From NCBI RefSeq assembly GCF_001975825.1, contig NZ_MTKN01000049.1:303-60733 (forward strand): a DNA stretch of 60,431 bases, in the 5' to 3' direction. The translations under genes were made by a program, and so were the position numbers. The notes beneath the pieces are model-generated. The model ran no database searches, was not told the origin of the DNA, and saw nothing but the letters and a program-made list of their open reading frames with translations. The stretch is from [Flexibacter] sp. ATCC 35208. Its GTDB lineage: Bacteria > Bacteroidota > Bacteroidia > Chitinophagales > Chitinophagaceae. This document shows, piece by piece, positions 31,253 through 40,501 of the stretch. Each line of letters begins with the position of its first letter. The stretch's first letter is position 1.

Positions 31253-32671
31253 TCAATCCCGAATAATCGTCTTCGGCTCCACATACTCCTCCAATCCAAA
31301 GGTACCATATTCTCTCCCTATCCCTGACTGTTTAAACCCACCAAACGGCGCCATCGGATCATGCTGCAAGCTATTCACCATCACTCTCCCTGCCACTATC
31401 TGCTCCGCCACCTTTCTCGCCCGCTCTTCATTCGTACTACTCACATACGCCGCCAATCCATATGTCGTATCATTCGCCATCGCTATTGCCTCTTCCTCTG
31501 TTTTATATGTCAATACTGAAATCACCGGTCCAAAGATTTCCTCCCTCGCTATCCGCATATCAGGCGTTACATTTGTAAACACTGTTGGCTTTACAAAGTT
31601 ACCACCTTCCAATCCTTCCGGATGCCCTGGCCCACCAGCTAATACCTCAGCACCCTGCTCTATACCTAATTGAATATAAGACTGTACCCGCTCATATTGC
31701 TTTACACTCACCATAGGCCCGATGGCAGTACCGGCATCTGCAGGATCACCCACCTTCACATTCGCCACCTCCTCTTTCAACAATGCCTTCACTTCATCCA
31801 AACGCGCCTCCGGCACCAACAATCTCGTACCCGCTATACATGCCTGTCCGCTATTCATAAAACCTGCGGCCACCGCCATCGGAATTGCCTTTGAAAAATC
31901 AGCATCATCAAGTATGATATTAGGAGATTTACCACCCAATTCCAACGTCACTCTCTTCATTGTATCCACTGCTCCTCTGGCGATCGTCTTTCCCACAGCT
32001 GTTGAACCGGTAAAAGAGATCTTCGCCACATCCGGATGGCGTGTCAACTCAGCGCCTACTATATTGCCCAGTCCATTTACCACATTGTAAATCCCTGCTG
32101 GCAAACCCGCTTCATGAAATGCTTCCAGCACCACCTGTGTTTGCAATGCACTCATTTCACTTGGTTTAATCACCACTGTACAACCAGCAGATATTGCAGT
32201 CGCCAGCTTTCCACAAATGAAGTTCGCATTTGCATTCCATGGTGTAATGATCCCTACCACACCCAATGGCTCCATTCTCACTACTGACCGACCCACCTTT
32301 CTCTCAAATTCAAAATCAAATAATACCTCCTGTGCATGCAAAAAAGCGGCCAGCGCCATCTCTGTACTTGCCCTGGCACGGGATACCGGCGCACCGTATT
32401 CCTGGATAGTAGCAGCAGTCAGATCATCAATACGCAAAGCAAGCGCATCGTGTAATTTTTGCAGGTATTTAATACGAGTCTCCCTCGAAGAAATAGAAAA
32501 CGTCTTAAATGCTTCCTTTGCACTTGCTATCGCCAGCTGTGTATCTGTTTCATCACCCAGTCTTACCTGACCAATGACCGCATTTGTAGCTGGATTAATC
32601 AGCTCAAACATTTCCTGTCCATGTGGAGTCACAAATGCCCCGTTGATATAAATTTTATCTATCGTTTTCAT
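31253..32671 (-). CDS. NAD(P)-dependent aldehyde dehydrogenase
   Basis: 472 aa, the normal length for the family. It oxidises an aldehyde to the acid with NAD(P)+. Motifs: NPATNAVIG near the start, a cofactor-loop FTGSTAVGK, the general-base glutamate in TLELGGKSPN, the catalytic cysteine in GQACIAGTR, and a C-terminal PFGGFKQSGIGREYG. It is soluble, with no signal. It lies upstream of an AraC gene on the same strand. Substrate range cannot be read from sequence. Confidence 0.93.
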   Translation of the reverse strand: MKTIDKIYINGAFVTPHGQEMFELINPATNAVIGQVRLGDETDTQLAIASAKEAFKTFSISSRETRIKYLQKLHDALALRIDDLTAATIQEYGAPVSRARASTEMALAAFLHAQEVLFDFEFERKVGRSVVRMEPLGVVGIITPWNANANFICGKLATAISAGCTVVIKPSEMSALQTQVVLEAFHEAGLPAGIYNVVNGLGNIVGAELTRHPDVAKISFTGSTAVGKTIARGAVDTMKRVTLELGGKSPNIILDDADFSKAIPMAVAAGFMNSGQACIAGTRLLVPEARLDEVKALLKEEVANVKVGDPADAGTAIGPMVSVKQYERVQSYIQLGIEQGAEVLAGGPGHPEGLEGGNFVKPTVFTNVTPDMRIAREEIFGPVISVLTYKTEEEAIAMANDTTYGLAAYVSSTNEERARKVAEQIVAGRVMVNSLQHDPMAPFGGFKQSGIGREYGTFGLEEYVEPKTIIRD

Positions 32672-32754
32672 AATTGATATTTTGATAGATCAAAGGTAGG
32701 GAGAGAAGGGGTCACGCTGTTTTGTTCTAAAGCTCAAATTACTTTGTTATAAGG

Positions 32755-32998
32755 ATCAGGTTACATAGTACAATCAATTAAAGTTGTGTTGCTACAAAGG
32801 AGGAGATTACCTTACTACAATGGATCAGCTTACCCTGCTATAAAGAATAAGGTTACCCCTTACTACAATGGATCAGGTTACCTTACTATAAAGAATAAGG
32901 TTACCTTACTACAATAGATCAGCTAACATTATTACAATAGATCAAATTACCATACTACAAAGAATCTGCTTACCTTATCACAAAGGATCAACTAACCT
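32755..32998. repeat. 23-bp tandem array between the aldehyde dehydrogenase and Crp genes
   Basis: About ten degenerate units of GGATCAGGTTACCTTACTAC plus three bases (CAA or AAT variants), some with AAAGAATAAGG. One unit (CAGCTTACCCTGC, 32826-32838) matches the end of the downstream Crp gene (CAGTTTACCCTGC, G-stop on the minus strand), so the array probably grew from that gene's 3' end. The 344-nt gap 32672-33015 holds nothing else visible. Confidence 0.8.
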
Positions 32999-33015
32999 CC
33001 CGTCAAATGCCCAGT

Positions 33016-33576
33016 TTACCCTGCATTCTCCTTCAATATCCGGTTCAAACTCCTTACACTAATCCCCATATACCCCGCCAGATCCTGTTTTGTAAAAGCA
33101 ATCTGCTGTGCAGCCAGCATTTTCTGCAATTGGGGCAATAGCGCTGCCATCGTATATAGTTGTTGTCTCGCCATCTTCACAGAAGAATTCGCTACCCGCG
33201 TAGCCAGCAACCGCATCACCAGATTATTAAAAGCAGGAATGGTCTGTAAAAAATAATGGAACTGCCCGACTCCCATTGCATACAGACTCACAGGTGTTAC
33301 GGCATCTACGCTACAAACGGTTTTTGTACCACGAATCGCCTCTACCTCACCCAGCATTTCACCTTCACCCAGGAATTCAAGTATGTACTCTTTGCCATTC
33401 TCTTCCGTAATCAGGGGCTTGACCACACCAGAGCGGATGATATATACCTGCAGCATCTCCTGCTCCTGGAATATAAACCGTTGTCCGGCATCAAATTGTC
33501 TCATGGTAATTGCACCACCCGCTGCAGGCAGAATGTCATTGAATAATTGTAATAATGCGTGGTTTGTTTGGATCAT
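33016..33576 (-). CDS. Crp/Fnr-family transcriptional regulator
   Basis: 186 aa. A cyclic-nucleotide-binding-like domain at about 20-125 (RFIFQEQEMLQVYIIRSG, LGEGEMLGEVEAI) is followed by a short C-terminal helix-turn-helix (FTKQDLAGYMGISVRSLNRIL). It lacks the Fnr cysteines, so an iron-sulfur sensor is unlikely. It is divergent from the epimerase gene, with a perfect palindrome between the two, and probably controls that gene. The ligand is unknown. Confidence 0.88.
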   Translation of the reverse strand: MIQTNHALLQLFNDILPAAGGAITMRQFDAGQRFIFQEQEMLQVYIIRSGVVKPLITEENGKEYILEFLGEGEMLGEVEAIRGTKTVCSVDAVTPVSLYAMGVGQFHYFLQTIPAFNNLVMRLLATRVANSSVKMARQQLYTMAALLPQLQKMLAAQQIAFTKQDLAGYMGISVRSLNRILKENAG

Positions 33577-33586
33577 ATTGTAAATT

Positions 33587-33600
33587 GGGACAAATGTCCC
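33587..33600. promoter_or_regulatory. Palindrome GGGACA-AA-TGTCCC between divergent genes
   Basis: Six perfect base pairs on each side of AA, located 11 nt from the Crp gene start and 47 nt before the epimerase ATG. It fits a dimeric operator of the adjacent Crp/Fnr regulator controlling both directions (inference). Confidence 0.55.
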
Positions 33601-33646
33601 GCGATTAATGTTTACCCAAAGTAAATTTACATCCTCAATTGATTAT

Positions 33647-34633
33647 ATGAAAATACTCATCACTGGCAGTACCGGACATCTAGGCGAAGCATTGGTCAGA
33701 ACCCTCTCTCCGCAAGGACATGAGATCGTGGCCATCGATATACAACCTTCCTCTTTCACCACCCATGTTGGCAATATTGCCAATGCCACCTTTGTACAAC
33801 GCTGTATGGAAGGCGTAGATATCGTACTCCATACTGCCACCCTGCATAAACCACATGTAGACACTCACTCCCGTCAGGAATTTATTGACACCAATATCAC
33901 CGGCACCTTGCAACTGCTGGAAGCGGCAACTGCCAATAAGGTAAAGGCATTCATCTTCACCAGTACCACCAGCGTATTCGGTGATGCTCTGATTCCACCT
34001 CCTGGTCAGCCAGCGGCATGGATTACAGAAGATGTAACACCTCAACCCAAGAACATCTACGGCGTTACTAAAACTGCTGCCGAAGATCTTTGCCAGCTCT
34101 TTCACCGCAATCAAAAATTACCTGTTCTGATCCTGCGTACTTCCCGCTTCTTCCCGGAACAGGATGATAATAAAGGTATGCGCGATGCATTTGCAGATGA
34201 TAATCTAAAAGCACTCGAATACCTGTACCGCCGTGTTGATGTGGAAGATGTAGTATCCGCACATATCGCTGCAATGCACAAAGCGCCAGAGATTGGTTTC
34301 GGGAAATACATTATCAGTGCAACGACGCCTTTTACGACAGCAGATCTTCCTGTATTAAGAGAGCATGCACCACAAATAATAAAACAAATTTATCCGGAAG
34401 CTACGAACATTTTCGCTCAGCACAACTGGCAATTCCTCCCAAAAATAGATAGGGTATATGTCAATGAAAAAGCACGCAGAGAATTGCATTGGCAGCCACA
34501 ACACGACTTTGGTTCTTTGTTACAAAAACTAAAACAAGGGCAATCTATAAAAAGTAAACTGGCAGATATGATTGGTGCAAAGGGCTATCATTCAGAATCC
34601 TTCTCAGAAGGCCCTTATCCAGTAAATCATTAA
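33647..34633 (+). CDS. NAD-dependent epimerase/dehydratase (extended SDR)
   Basis: 328 aa from ATG 33647; the longer frame starts in the promoter region. The N-terminal Rossmann motif is ITGSTGHLGEALVR. The catalytic YxxxK is YGVTKTAAE, with a preceding serine/threonine segment TSTTSVFGD. The C-terminal substrate domain ends FSEGPYPVNH. The gene is divergent from a Crp-type regulator, which likely regulates it. Substrate may be a nucleotide sugar or another alcohol; not determinable here. Confidence 0.87.
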   Translation: MKILITGSTGHLGEALVRTLSPQGHEIVAIDIQPSSFTTHVGNIANATFVQRCMEGVDIVLHTATLHKPHVDTHSRQEFIDTNITGTLQLLEAATANKVKAFIFTSTTSVFGDALIPPPGQPAAWITEDVTPQPKNIYGVTKTAAEDLCQLFHRNQKLPVLILRTSRFFPEQDDNKGMRDAFADDNLKALEYLYRRVDVEDVVSAHIAAMHKAPEIGFGKYIISATTPFTTADLPVLREHAPQIIKQIYPEATNIFAQHNWQFLPKIDRVYVNEKARRELHWQPQHDFGSLLQKLKQGQSIKSKLADMIGAKGYHSESFSEGPYPVNH

Positions 34634-34795
34634 AGGCCAGGTAAATTTTAAAAGATTCCGTGGATCACTAAGGTCCTGTGAATAATCAAAGGCTCCATAA
34701 ATTACTAAATGCTTTCGAATCATCAAGGTCTCCGTAAATCTTCAAACCCCTTTGAATCATCTAAGACGTTACAATTCACTAAACCCCACCAATCA
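34617..34795 (+). repeat. Degenerate repeats derived from the epimerase gene end
   Basis: The gene end CCAGTAAATCATTAAAGGCC is echoed by segments such as CCGTGGATCACTAAGGTCC, CCATAAATTACTAAATGC and CCGTAAATCTTCAAACCCC, with GAATCATCAAGG-type spacers. The period is variable, about 20-45 bp. Strong divergence makes the count uncertain. Confidence 0.5.
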
Positions 34796-34827
34796 CAAAC
34801 CTCATTAAATTCACCAACCTTATTAAA

Positions 34828-34855
34828 AAAGGCGGCTTTCACCAAGGCCGCCTTT
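34828..34855. terminator. Bidirectional terminator between convergent genes
   Basis: Perfect 9-bp stem AAAGGCGGC/GCCGCCTTT with a 10-nt loop. It is preceded by a run of A (U-tract for the minus strand) and followed by CAATTATT. It serves the 3-hydroxyisobutyrate dehydrogenase-like gene, 7 nt away. Confidence 0.8.
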
Positions 34856-34861
34856 CAATTA

Positions 34862-35710
34862 TTATAACACATCTTTACTAATCACCGTCCAATCCTTATT
34901 GCCAAACCCTTTCTCTATCCACTCATCCATCACCTTCGCCACCACCGGTATCACATTCAGATTCGTTCCCGCACTCGCTGTCGCATCCATAAACAACCCC
35001 GCATCTTTCCTGGCCATATTCAACTCCCATGATGGCTCATCATAAGGCGCTGACAACATCCGCTTCAACCTGGATGTAACAGACAAACCCGGATTCCAAT
35101 CTCCCAACAACGTCAGAATATCATCCCCATTTACACCCAATGCCTTACCCACTGAAAGCATATCCGTCAAACCTGCTGTCAAACATATTAAAAATGAATT
35201 TCCTACCAGTTTCATAGCAGCAGCCTTCCCAACTTCATTTCCAAAATTCACCAGTTTACCCGTCATTGGTGCCAACACAGGCTCCAAATTACTCAACACA
35301 GCAGCATCACCAGACACCAGCATATAACCCGTACTTTCCAATGCATTCCCCGGTCCCATAAACACAGGTGCATGTTGATAAGTAAACCCTTTCTCTTTCC
35401 ATTCTTTTGTACGTGCCTTCGCACCCTCTACGGTAGTGGTAGTATGATCTATAATCACAGCACCCGGTTTTAATCCAGGTTGCGCTGCTGCCAACACTTC
35501 ATTCACCGCAGCATCATCCTTCACGACTATATGCACATAATCTGCACCCTTCACAGCATCCGCCACATTCGCAAAAGCCTTCGCGCCAAAAGCCTCCATC
35601 GCTGTGGCTCTCGAAGTCGTTCTGTTCCATACCTGTAACTGCTCTCCCTTTTTAATTAAAGCCTTCGTGAAATTTGATCCTAAAAGGCCCATACCTAAGA
35701 ATGCTCTCAT
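34862..35710 (-). CDS. 3-hydroxyisobutyrate/6-phosphogluconate dehydrogenase-like oxidoreductase
   Basis: 282 aa from ATG 35710. The open frame runs 54 codons further, but this ATG directly precedes the Rossmann fold. Motifs: AFLGMGLLGSNFTKALIKKG (NAD(P) loop), HIVVKDDAAVNEVL, the substrate segment SGDAAVLSNLEPVL, and the catalytic-lysine region AAAMKLVGNSFL, followed by an all-helical C-terminal domain. Beta-hydroxyacid dehydrogenases of this group oxidise or reduce small hydroxyacids or semialdehydes; several reduce succinic semialdehyde or glyoxylate. The substrate is open. Confidence 0.87.
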   Translation of the reverse strand: MRAFLGMGLLGSNFTKALIKKGEQLQVWNRTTSRATAMEAFGAKAFANVADAVKGADYVHIVVKDDAAVNEVLAAAQPGLKPGAVIIDHTTTTVEGAKARTKEWKEKGFTYQHAPVFMGPGNALESTGYMLVSGDAAVLSNLEPVLAPMTGKLVNFGNEVGKAAAMKLVGNSFLICLTAGLTDMLSVGKALGVNGDDILTLLGDWNPGLSVTSRLKRMLSAPYDEPSWELNMARKDAGLFMDATASAGTNLNVIPVVAKVMDEWIEKGFGNKDWTVISKDVL

Positions 35711-35894
35711 AATTCCGTTATTTTTATTAAAGTTACGAAAATTCATCCTTTCGTTCCGGAACGACAACACCATTTGAAGGATAGACCTTATCAAAAACAC
35801 CAATTGAACCTTAAGCTGTAACCCGCAAATCAAAAAGTACCCCTTCCCGTTAATCCTGATACATCCGCTCAATTATATTCCTATCTTAGCACTC

Positions 35895-36257
35895 ATGCTA
35901 AAGTTTAGTCTAAAGTATTTTTTGCTGGCCCTTGCCCTCTTTATTACCGAGGTATTAATAGCCCTATATGTACACGACTCCTTCATCCGCCCCTATGTAG
36001 GTGACTATCTCGTTGTTATCTTCATTTACTGCGTGGTAAGAAGCATCTACCAGGCGCCTGTAAAACGTGTTGCCCTGGGAGTATTACTCTTTTCTTACCT
36101 GATTGAGATCGGTCAATACTTCAATCTCGTCAGCATGCTGGGACTGCAACATAACAAAGCCGCCAGAATTATTATCGGCACCAGCTTTGCGTGGAGCGAC
36201 CTGATTGCATATACTTTAGGTATTCTGACTGTGATACTAGTAGAGAAAAAACGATAG
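35895..36257 (+). CDS. DUF2809 family membrane protein
   Basis: 120 aa with four hydrophobic helices (about 5-25, 37-51, 60-75, 98-116). The pattern LFSYLIEIGQYFNLVSMLGLQ followed by AARIIIGTSFAWSDLIAYTLG is characteristic of DUF2809. Function is unknown; some relatives sit beside cell-envelope genes. It converges on the chitinase gene. Confidence 0.8.
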   Translation: MLKFSLKYFLLALALFITEVLIALYVHDSFIRPYVGDYLVVIFIYCVVRSIYQAPVKRVALGVLLFSYLIEIGQYFNLVSMLGLQHNKAARIIIGTSFAWSDLIAYTLGILTVILVEKKR

Positions 36258-36327
36258 CATCCCCAATAAAACATTCATAAAAAAAGGCATTCACCAACGG
36301 GGAATGAAAACCATTTTCAAAGAAAAA

Positions 36328-36355
36328 AGCGCTTTCACCATACGGCAAAAGCGCT
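36328..36355 (-). terminator. Terminator of the chitinase gene
   Basis: Stem AGCGCTTT/AAAGCGCT with a 12-nt loop; on the minus strand it is followed by six T. A degenerate relative (A-run, GGCATTCACCAACGG) lies about 42 bp to the left, as if the terminator had once been duplicated. Confidence 0.75.
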
Positions 36356-36376
36356 CCCAGGTTTTATCAATTAAGA

Positions 36377-38545
36377 TTACAATCGTATCAGTTTCACACT
36401 CTCCTTCCGCGTACCCACTGCGTTAGAAAGCTTCACTATCCATGTACCTACCGGTACCTTACTAATATCTACACTTATCATCTGTGCACCTTTCGCCCCG
36501 GCTGTATAAACTTTCCTCACTACCGGGCCTGTACCATCCACACTCCACAATTCAAGTACCACCTGCTCACCAGCCACCACACTTACTTTCACCTGCAGCG
36601 TACTACCTGTCACAGGATTAGGATATACCGTCACAGGAACAGAATCAGCTGTTTCATAAGTAGTATTCGCTACTCTTGCACTGCTGCTACAAGCACCCAG
36701 TGGCTGCCACCAGTAATCAGCAGTACCCGGTGTTACATTGTACAAACCATTTGCCAGTGACACATACAGATAGCCATTGTACACCACTTTATCACCCGCA
36801 TTATACACAGAAGGATAAGGCTGGTAAGTTGCCACACCTGCACAATTACCCGTGCTGGTAGAACCAGAAACTGTAATACTCACCGCACTGCTGGTAGTAG
36901 AAGCACCACCGTTATCAGTTGCTTTTGCTGTCAGAGAATAAGTACCCGCTGCTACACTTGTCCAACTATAACTATAAGGAGAAGCTGTAGATGTACCTAA
37001 CAAGGTAGCACCATTGTAAAACTCTACCTTCGCAATACTACCATCAGCATCAGCAGCACTTGCTGTAATGCTCACAGATGCCGGCGCTGTATAAGATGCC
37101 CCTGATGCAGGAGCGGTCAAACTCACAGTAGGCGCTTTGTTAGAACCTGAAGAAGAACCACAATCACTTACATAAGACCACACCTGACCATCACCCGTAT
37201 GTGTATCAGGCTGTTCATTCTGTGTCCACCATTTAGCAGTATACAATTTACTATTGTACACGACCTGTGCACCACCCAGATAAATATCTGTAGCCGTCCA
37301 GGTAGCTACACCACTACAATTACCACCTGTACTACCACCACCCACGGTGATCGTTACTGTAGAACTGGTTGTAACGGCACCACTGTTATCAGTCGCTTTT
37401 GCTGTCAGGGAATAAGTGCCTGCTGCTACACTTGCCCAGCTATAAGTATAAGGAGAAGCGGTAGACGTACCTAACAATGTAGATCCATTATAGAATTCCA
37501 CTTTCGTCACACTACCATCTGCATCAGCAGCAGTGGCGGTAATGCTGACTGTAGCACCAGCTGTAAAAGTAGCGTTGTTAGCAGGAGAGGTAATGCTCAC
37601 TGTTGGATACTTGTTTCCAGTATTGCCACCGCCTTTCACAACCACTTCATCGTGAATTGCAGACAACAATGAATAAGTACCCGTAGCATCCATAGATAAT
37701 TCCCAAATCATGATTCCACCACCCTGATCATAAGCGAGGTCTGTTTTACTCTTGATGGTAGTAATACCATTATAACCTACACCATTATAAGTATCAGCAT
37801 AAGGACTGGCACCTCTTGCGATCAGCGCAGCATAGCTTTCCCATGAAGGACGTCCGTAAAAAGGAACACCTAATACAGTCTTAGCTGCTGGCAAACCTTT
37901 GCCTTTCCAGTAAGAAATAGATTGAGAAGCATAGGTATAGGTAGAGTGATCATAATTATTATAATCATACGCCATCAGGTTCAGAAAATCTACCTGAGAA
38001 AATACGCTACTCAATACACCATCGCCGCCAGTACCTACTACGGCAGCGGTTAATAATTTACCCTGTGCATGCAGCGAAGTCGCCAACGCGGTCATGAGAG
38101 ATACATAGTTGTTCGCAGAAGTACCCGCATCCGGATATTCCCAGTCAATGTCTGCGCCATCCAGGTTGTACTGGTTAACGAAGTTCATGATGTTCGTCAC
38201 GAATGCAGAACGGTAAGTACTGTTGCCGGCCAGTGTCTCAAAACCACTGTCATCGCCATTGTTCCAGCCACCTACAGAGATCATCACCTTTACACCATTG
38301 GCATGTGCCAATGATACAAGGCTCTGTAATTTAGACGGATTATCAATGGATTGTAATCCACCTGTTGCTGTAGGTAATAAGAAGGCGTAATTAATGTGAG
38401 TCAGTTTGCTGTACTGTACAGTATTCACATCTCCCTGCCAGGAGGGCATGTAGCCGATTACTTTGAACTGTGCATGGGACAAAAAGGAGGTGATAAGCAA
38501 CAAACAGGATAGTATTCCTGCTCTTATCATTTGTTTTGTTGTCAT
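36377..38545 (-). CDS. Secreted multidomain GH18 chitinase with T9SS tail
   Basis: 722 aa. After a signal peptide (about 1-26) the GH18 barrel spans about 27-308, with SVGG (90-93) and the catalytic DGADIDWE (D129, D132, D134, E136), the glutamate being the acid. Then come an Ig-like domain (about 318-405), a CBM5/12-type module (about 409-463, WTATDIYLGGAQVVYNSKLY), a second near-identical Ig-like domain (about 470-560), a further CBM5/12-like module (about 563-618), and a type IX secretion C-terminal domain (about 640-722, VYPNPVTG). The enzyme should degrade chitin outside the cell. The two Ig-like coding segments are also highly similar in DNA. Confidence 0.94.
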   Translation of the reverse strand: MTTKQMIRAGILSCLLLITSFLSHAQFKVIGYMPSWQGDVNTVQYSKLTHINYAFLLPTATGGLQSIDNPSKLQSLVSLAHANGVKVMISVGGWNNGDDSGFETLAGNSTYRSAFVTNIMNFVNQYNLDGADIDWEYPDAGTSANNYVSLMTALATSLHAQGKLLTAAVVGTGGDGVLSSVFSQVDFLNLMAYDYNNYDHSTYTYASQSISYWKGKGLPAAKTVLGVPFYGRPSWESYAALIARGASPYADTYNGVGYNGITTIKSKTDLAYDQGGGIMIWELSMDATGTYSLLSAIHDEVVVKGGGNTGNKYPTVSITSPANNATFTAGATVSITATAADADGSVTKVEFYNGSTLLGTSTASPYTYSWASVAAGTYSLTAKATDNSGAVTTSSTVTITVGGGSTGGNCSGVATWTATDIYLGGAQVVYNSKLYTAKWWTQNEQPDTHTGDGQVWSYVSDCGSSSGSNKAPTVSLTAPASGASYTAPASVSITASAADADGSIAKVEFYNGATLLGTSTASPYSYSWTSVAAGTYSLTAKATDNGGASTTSSAVSITVSGSTSTGNCAGVATYQPYPSVYNAGDKVVYNGYLYVSLANGLYNVTPGTADYWWQPLGACSSSARVANTTYETADSVPVTVYPNPVTGSTLQVKVSVVAGEQVVLELWSVDGTGPVVRKVYTAGAKGAQMISVDISKVPVGTWIVKLSNAVGTRKESVKLIRL

Positions 38546-38621
38546 TTATTTGGTTTTTTAGGAATGGTTATTATGAGTATGCACAGTAGTCGTACGAGAG
38601 GGGCAACAGTACTATATTTGA

Positions 38622-38654
38622 GAAAAAAAAAGCGCCTGTCTTACGACAAGAGCT
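38622..38654 (-). terminator. Terminator of the SerB-ACT fusion gene
   Basis: On the minus strand AGCTCTTGTC pairs with GACAGGCGCT (one mismatch) over the loop GTAA, followed by nine T. It lies 22 nt after the stop. Confidence 0.75.
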
Positions 38655-38676
38655 TTTTCAATATTTAGTTTGAATC

Positions 38677-39948
38677 TTAGTATAAATATCTAAACTTAAT
38701 CGTTCCTTCTATCTCTTTCAATCCTTTCAGCACCTGCTTATCATACTCCGCCGTCACATCCGTAATCACATACCCGATCTTATCATTCGTCATCAGGAAC
38801 TGGCTGATAATATTAATCCCTCTCTCGGCAAATACCTGATTCACCTTCGCAATCATACCCGGTACGTTCCGATGAATACCAATCAAACGATGTGCATTCT
38901 CCACCGCCGGTAATTGCAGATGAGGGAAGTTACTACTCTTGAAAGTATCGCCATTATTAATAAACCTTGCTACGCGTTTCGCAACGGACAATGGTTTCTT
39001 CAGGTTATCAAATACCACAATTCCACGGGTAGTACAAGCATCATAATCAATGTGTGCACTACCATTTCCCATATAACCTATTACTTTCAGCTTAGGTGCC
39101 TGGTCTAACAACGACCGATCCACCTTTACACCTGCTGCCAATAAAAGTATCCCTGCATCCCCAATCGCTTCCTGAGAAGTCTCAATAGCAAACCCATCTT
39201 TTTTCAGAAAATCTACTGGTTCCTGCTCTACCTCCCCCACTACCACACAGGTAATCCTATTCTTTGGATAAGACAATGCACTTGGTAAGTTATTCACATA
39301 CAGGAACTCATCAAAACTCGGTGTCACGTGATCTGCTTTCTCCGCCACCGCCTTACGCTTAATGTTCTCCGTAAAGGCAAAGAACTTCTTGATCATCCCA
39401 AACTCCTTCAGCTGGAAGTCTGAATGCCCATCCCCAATACCATAGATATCGCCGGATAATTGCATGTCTTTCAACAGCTTTACCTTACCACCTTCGTCAG
39501 AAAGCGGGTTGGCTTCATCAAAACCAATGATTTTACCATCGGCATCGAACACAAAAGTATTAGCGTATATATTCTCTTTTTTGATATGATAAGGCAGTAC
39601 TACAGGGGTAATGAACTCCTTGAACCCACCAGAAACAATCAATACATCGTCCGCATGGTGCTTGAAAAACTTCTTATTCCTGGAAAAAGAGACGGACACC
39701 TGCTTTTTCAGGTGTTTGATCAGCAATCCCAGGTGCTCTTTGTTGGCTTCCAGGAGCTTCACCCTGCCGGAAAGACTCTCTCTGAAAGACAGTTTCCCTT
39801 CCATGGCCAGGTTGGTCAGATCTTCAATCTTCTTGTAGATGGCCTCCCGCTCCGGGTGGTCCTGTAATGAAATTCGCGCCAGCTCATCCAATGCTTCGAC
39901 CTGCGTAAAAGTGCTGTCGAAATCAATAATGTAATAGTTTTTATTCAC
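38677..39948 (-). CDS. Fusion: SerB-like phosphatase, partial PGDH substrate domain, ACT domain
   Basis: 423 aa. Residues 1-210 are a HAD phosphatase of the SerB kind: DFDSTFTQ near residue 9 (nucleophile aspartate), a later SGGF, and GIGDGHSDFQ, with DxD-type metal residues. Residues about 225-330 resemble the N-terminal substrate half of D-3-phosphoglycerate dehydrogenase (LLDQAPKLKVIGYMGNGSAHIDYDACTTRG), but the NAD-binding Rossmann domain that should follow is absent. Residues about 345-423 form an ACT domain (GIHRNVPGMIAKVNQVFAE). It probably makes serine from phosphoserine under serine feedback through ACT (inference). The missing NAD domain is unusual. Confidence 0.85.
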   Translation of the reverse strand: MNKNYYIIDFDSTFTQVEALDELARISLQDHPEREAIYKKIEDLTNLAMEGKLSFRESLSGRVKLLEANKEHLGLLIKHLKKQVSVSFSRNKKFFKHHADDVLIVSGGFKEFITPVVLPYHIKKENIYANTFVFDADGKIIGFDEANPLSDEGGKVKLLKDMQLSGDIYGIGDGHSDFQLKEFGMIKKFFAFTENIKRKAVAEKADHVTPSFDEFLYVNNLPSALSYPKNRITCVVVGEVEQEPVDFLKKDGFAIETSQEAIGDAGILLLAAGVKVDRSLLDQAPKLKVIGYMGNGSAHIDYDACTTRGIVVFDNLKKPLSVAKRVARFINNGDTFKSSNFPHLQLPAVENAHRLIGIHRNVPGMIAKVNQVFAERGINIISQFLMTNDKIGYVITDVTAEYDKQVLKGLKEIEGTIKFRYLY

Positions 39949-40051
39949 AGATCAATTGGTTTAAAGCTACGCTCAGTGGGGGTAGCTCCCCGAAACAGGC
40001 GCTAAAACTACAAACGAAATGGGAATTTTCTAAGGAAAAAATTAAAAGTTA

Positions 40052-40408
40052 TTACTCCCATTCCCTTTTCCCCCACTCATGCAAATCCTGCACGATCTCC
40101 AGCAATGCCGCCCCCTTCTCCGTCACCTCATACTTCACCTGGCAAGGCATCGTATCCGGCACATTCAACTTTACAGCCAGCCCTTCCGTAACAATCTCTC
40201 CTAACCGCTTTGACAGTACCTGATCCGAAATAGTAGGAAACACCTTTTTCAGCTGACTAAACTGGTACACCTCCTGAGAAATACAAAATAGCACCTGCAT
40301 TTTCCATCTTGGACTAATCAGCTCCAATACCTCCGACACCTGACAATGTTCTGCCAGTACCTGCAGGTTGTGTGCATTCATGGAGCTGGTCTTGACTTTT
40401 GTTGCCAT
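40052..40408 (-). CDS. HxlR-family transcriptional regulator
   Basis: 118 aa from ATG 40408; ATG 40426 is an alternative. The HxlR winged helix is clear: ISPRWKMQVLFCISQEVYQF, SQLKKVFPTISDQVLSKRL, then EVTEKGAALLEIV. It is divergent from the secreted esterase gene with 93 nt between starts, so it likely regulates that gene and itself. No cysteine sensor near the start is evident apart from AEHCQV. Confidence 0.85.
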   Translation of the reverse strand: MATKVKTSSMNAHNLQVLAEHCQVSEVLELISPRWKMQVLFCISQEVYQFSQLKKVFPTISDQVLSKRLGEIVTEGLAVKLNVPDTMPCQVKYEVTEKGAALLEIVQDLHEWGKREWE

Positions 40409-40449
40409 AATTAAATCATTCATTGTGCGACTCACTTTCGGGTGAGCTA

Positions 40450-40480
40450 TTGAATACCCAAATGACTACGTCTACTTTTG
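40450..40480 (+). promoter_or_regulatory. Promoter of the secreted esterase gene
   Basis: TTG (40450-40452), a spacer of 20 nt, then TACTTTTG (40473-40480), a full -7 match. It lies 21 nt before ATG 40502 and supports that start over the upstream TTG. Confidence 0.6.
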
Positions 40481-40501
40481 AGGTACAAAAATATCACAAA
40501 A

